Below are positions 5,238-6,276 of a stretch of 6,276 nucleotides of DNA, one piece after another; positions within the stretch are counted from its first letter, which is position 1, and every line of letters starts with the position of its first letter. The position numbers and the translations under genes were made by a program. The notes below the pieces were generated by a model that searched no databases, had not been told where the DNA came from, and saw only the letters and a program-made list of their open reading frames with translations. The stretch covers positions 1 to 6,276 of the forward strand of contig CAJTKV010000069.1 in the NCBI GenBank assembly GCA_910577075.1, read 5' to 3'. This DNA comes from an uncultured Bacilli bacterium. GTDB taxonomy: Bacteria > Bacillota_I > Bacilli_A > RF39 > UBA660.

Positions 5238-5786
5238 ATGAATGTCTTTGAATTACTTGTCTTAGGATTGGCATTATCTGCTGATTCATGTGCTGCGGCC
5301 GTTTCTATTGGTATTGATTTAAAAAGAATAAAATTGAAAAATGCTTTACTTATTGCAAGCATTTTTTCTATATTTCAAAGTATGATGCCCGTTATCGGAT
5401 ATACCTTAACGAATATTTTAAGTGGGATATTAGCATCAATAGATCATTTTATATCCTTTCTAGTACTTTTTATATTAGGAGTTAAAATGATTAAAGATAG
5501 AGATAATGAAGAACAGTTAAATTATATGAATATATATGCTTTAATTATAATATCTATCGCGGTTACTATAGATGCCTTTACAGTAGGTATTACGTATTCT
5601 TTATTGCATATTTCTCTGCCTCTGACAATAATAATCAACTTTTTGACGACATTTATAACTACTTTGATTGGTTTGAAAGTTGGCAATATTTTAGGAAGTA
5701 CATTTAAAAAGCATGCCAAGACAATGGGAGGATTAGTATTAATAAGCTTAGGTATAAAAATTCTATTACATCATATTAACATTTAG
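5238..5786 (+). CDS. mntP: MntP-type manganese efflux pump
   Basis: MntP proteins export Mn(II) across the cytoplasmic membrane and protect against manganese excess. This 182-residue protein has the usual family length and the internal two-fold repeat. Repeat one begins with LALSADSCAAAVSIG (11-25) carrying Asp16; repeat two has SIAVTIDAFTVGIT (106-119) carrying Asp112. These acidic residues in membrane helices are typical metal-path positions. About six hydrophobic segments are visible (3-25, 35-60, 66-84, 98-120, 128-147 and 163-178). Family-like stretches include FQSMMPVIGYTL (46-57), IDHFISFLVLFILGVKMI (68-85) and GGLVLISLGIKILLHHI (164-180). Many first repeats read MDAFAVS, so SADSCAAA is slightly divergent. 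The gene follows the peptidase gene by 14 bases and has no promoter or yybP-ykoY manganese riboswitch of its own, although that element often controls this family. YtaF-like relatives are an alternative but match less well. Confidence 0.88.
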   Translation: MNVFELLVLGLALSADSCAAAVSIGIDLKRIKLKNALLIASIFSIFQSMMPVIGYTLTNILSGILASIDHFISFLVLFILGVKMIKDRDNEEQLNYMNIYALIIISIAVTIDAFTVGITYSLLHISLPLTIIINFLTTFITTLIGLKVGNILGSTFKKHAKTMGGLVLISLGIKILLHHINI

Positions 5787-5807
5787 AAGAAACTTTTGTT
5801 TCTTTTT
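5785..5807 (+). terminator. Intrinsic terminator of the peptidase-mntP operon
   Basis: AAGAAAC (5787-5793) pairs with GTTTCTT (5798-5804) around a TTTT loop, with two further weak outer pairs and a T run through 5807. It begins at the mntP stop codon TAG (5784-5786). Confidence 0.75.
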
Positions 5808-5883
5808 ATAATATTATAAATTAGACAATTATTCCATATGTGTATAAAATGTGATGGTAAAGTTTAGTACTTAACTTTTTTTG

Positions 5884-5892
5884 TGCTATAAT
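5884..5892 (+). promoter_or_regulatory. Extended -10 promoter giving a leaderless plsC transcript
   Basis: TGC followed by TATAAT (5887-5892) is a perfect extended -10. A weak TTTAGT (5863-5868) is 18 bases upstream. The normal start distance puts +1 at about 5899, which is the A of the start codon. A second, weaker possibility is TAGACA (5822-5827) with TAAAAT (5845-5850), which would give a leader of roughly 40 bases. Confidence 0.55.
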
Positions 5893-5898
5893 GAATAT

Positions 5899-6276
5899 AT
5901 GAGTAAGAATAAATATACAAAATCAACATTATATGTAGTAGTAAGACCAATAATAAATGTTTTATTTAGAGTTGTTTTTTGGCCGAAAATAGAGGGGAGA
6001 GAAAACATTCCTCCTTTTGATAAAGTAATTTTGGCAGGAAATCACACGAGTAATTTGGATTGTTTATTTCTCATGAGTTCAACTAAGAGGAGTATTCACT
6101 TTTTAGCCAAGATTGAACTGTTTAAAGGAATGAAGGGAGTAATTTTTAAGAATATGGGACTCATTCCTGTTGATCGAAAGAGGTCCAATGAATTTGCGAT
6201 AAGTGAAGCTTTAGAATATTTAAAAAATGGCGAAGTAATTGGCATATTTCCCGAGGGTACGACAGAAAAAGGAAGA
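5899..6276 (+). CDS. plsC: PlsC-type 1-acylglycerol-3-phosphate acyltransferase, N-terminal part
   Basis: This family moves an acyl chain onto lysophosphatidic acid to make phosphatidic acid, a core membrane-lipid step at the inner face of the membrane. The 126 residues present run off the window edge, so roughly the last 70-110 are missing. Motif I, NHTSNLD (48-54), has the catalytic His49 and Asp54 of the HX4D pattern. The region KIELFKGMKGVIFKNMGLIPVDR (71-93) fits the substrate-binding motif, and FPEGT (117-121) is motif III. The N-terminus is a hydrophobic stretch (11-28) followed by IEGRENIP (31-38), normal for the family. ATG 5899 is chosen because an in-frame stop lies at 5872-5874 and the only other start, TTG 5881, has no ribosome binding site and lies upstream of the predicted transcript. 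ATG 5899 also lacks a Shine-Dalgarno site, so initiation is probably leaderless. Other PlsC-like acyltransferases remain possible for the exact substrate. Confidence 0.9.
   Translation, partial: MSKNKYTKSTLYVVVRPIINVLFRVVFWPKIEGRENIPPFDKVILAGNHTSNLDCLFLMSSTKRSIHFLAKIELFKGMKGVIFKNMGLIPVDRKRSNEFAISEALEYLKNGEVIGIFPEGTTEKGR

Noticed and set aside
5168..5719. Two short minus-strand open frames (5168-5362 and 5522-5719)
   Set aside because: Both are antisense to mntP or the peptidase/mntP junction and lack start signals.
1..6276. CRISPR arrays, tRNA or rRNA genes, insertion sequences, toxin-antitoxin or phage-defence modules
   Set aside because: No repeat-spacer pattern, cloverleaf, transposase or known defence motif was seen; the ADP-ribosylglycohydrolase-family gene alone, without an ADP-ribosyltransferase partner, does not make such a system.

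Overview
This window is AT-rich (roughly 30% GC by eye, not counted) and looks like a piece of chromosome from a low-GC Gram-positive bacterium of the Bacillota, probably Bacilli or a relative of the Mollicutes. The grounds are strong AGGAGG/AGGTGA-type ribosome binding sites, TATAAT promoters, small genes with short gaps, a NusB of Bacillota type and an MntP-type exporter. Tryptophan is encoded by TGG, and one gene stops at TGA (2140-2142), so the standard bacterial code fits better than the Mycoplasma code. No mobile element, tRNA, rRNA, CRISPR array or recognisable defence cassette was seen.

Layout from left to right: a gene-free leader (1-173); an RDD-family membrane protein (174-794); nusB (853-1251); an ADP-ribosylglycohydrolase-family protein with an altered active site (1330-2142); a soluble protein of unknown function (2211-3044); a small unknown protein on the minus strand (3434-3054) that converges on it over a shared two-way hairpin; a divergent two-helix membrane protein of unknown function (3557-4075); a membrane-anchored protein with a bacterial Ig-like (BIG2) domain and an NlpC/P60 peptidase domain (4117-5223); an MntP-type manganese exporter 14 bases later (5238-5786); and the first 126 codons of a PlsC-type acyltransferase (5899 to the window edge).

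Most genes appear to be single transcription units. A promoter-like -10 box can be placed before every gene except mntP, and six of the eight boxes carry the extended TGn element. The boxes sit so close to the start codons that predicted leaders are only about 10-25 bases, and the plsC transcript is predicted to be leaderless. Four genes end in compact hairpins, three of which contain the stop codon. The peptidase and mntP genes form the only clear operon.

The genes do not add up to one pathway. Transcription antitermination (NusB), envelope work (NlpC/P60, PlsC, RDD and the unknown membrane protein), metal export (MntP) and a possible ADP-ribose-binding protein sit side by side, as in ordinary core or near-core chromosome. 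The points most worth a second look are the altered ADP-ribosylglycohydrolase, the short-leader promoters, the orphan genes at 2211-3434, and the conserved-looking region before the peptidase cysteine.
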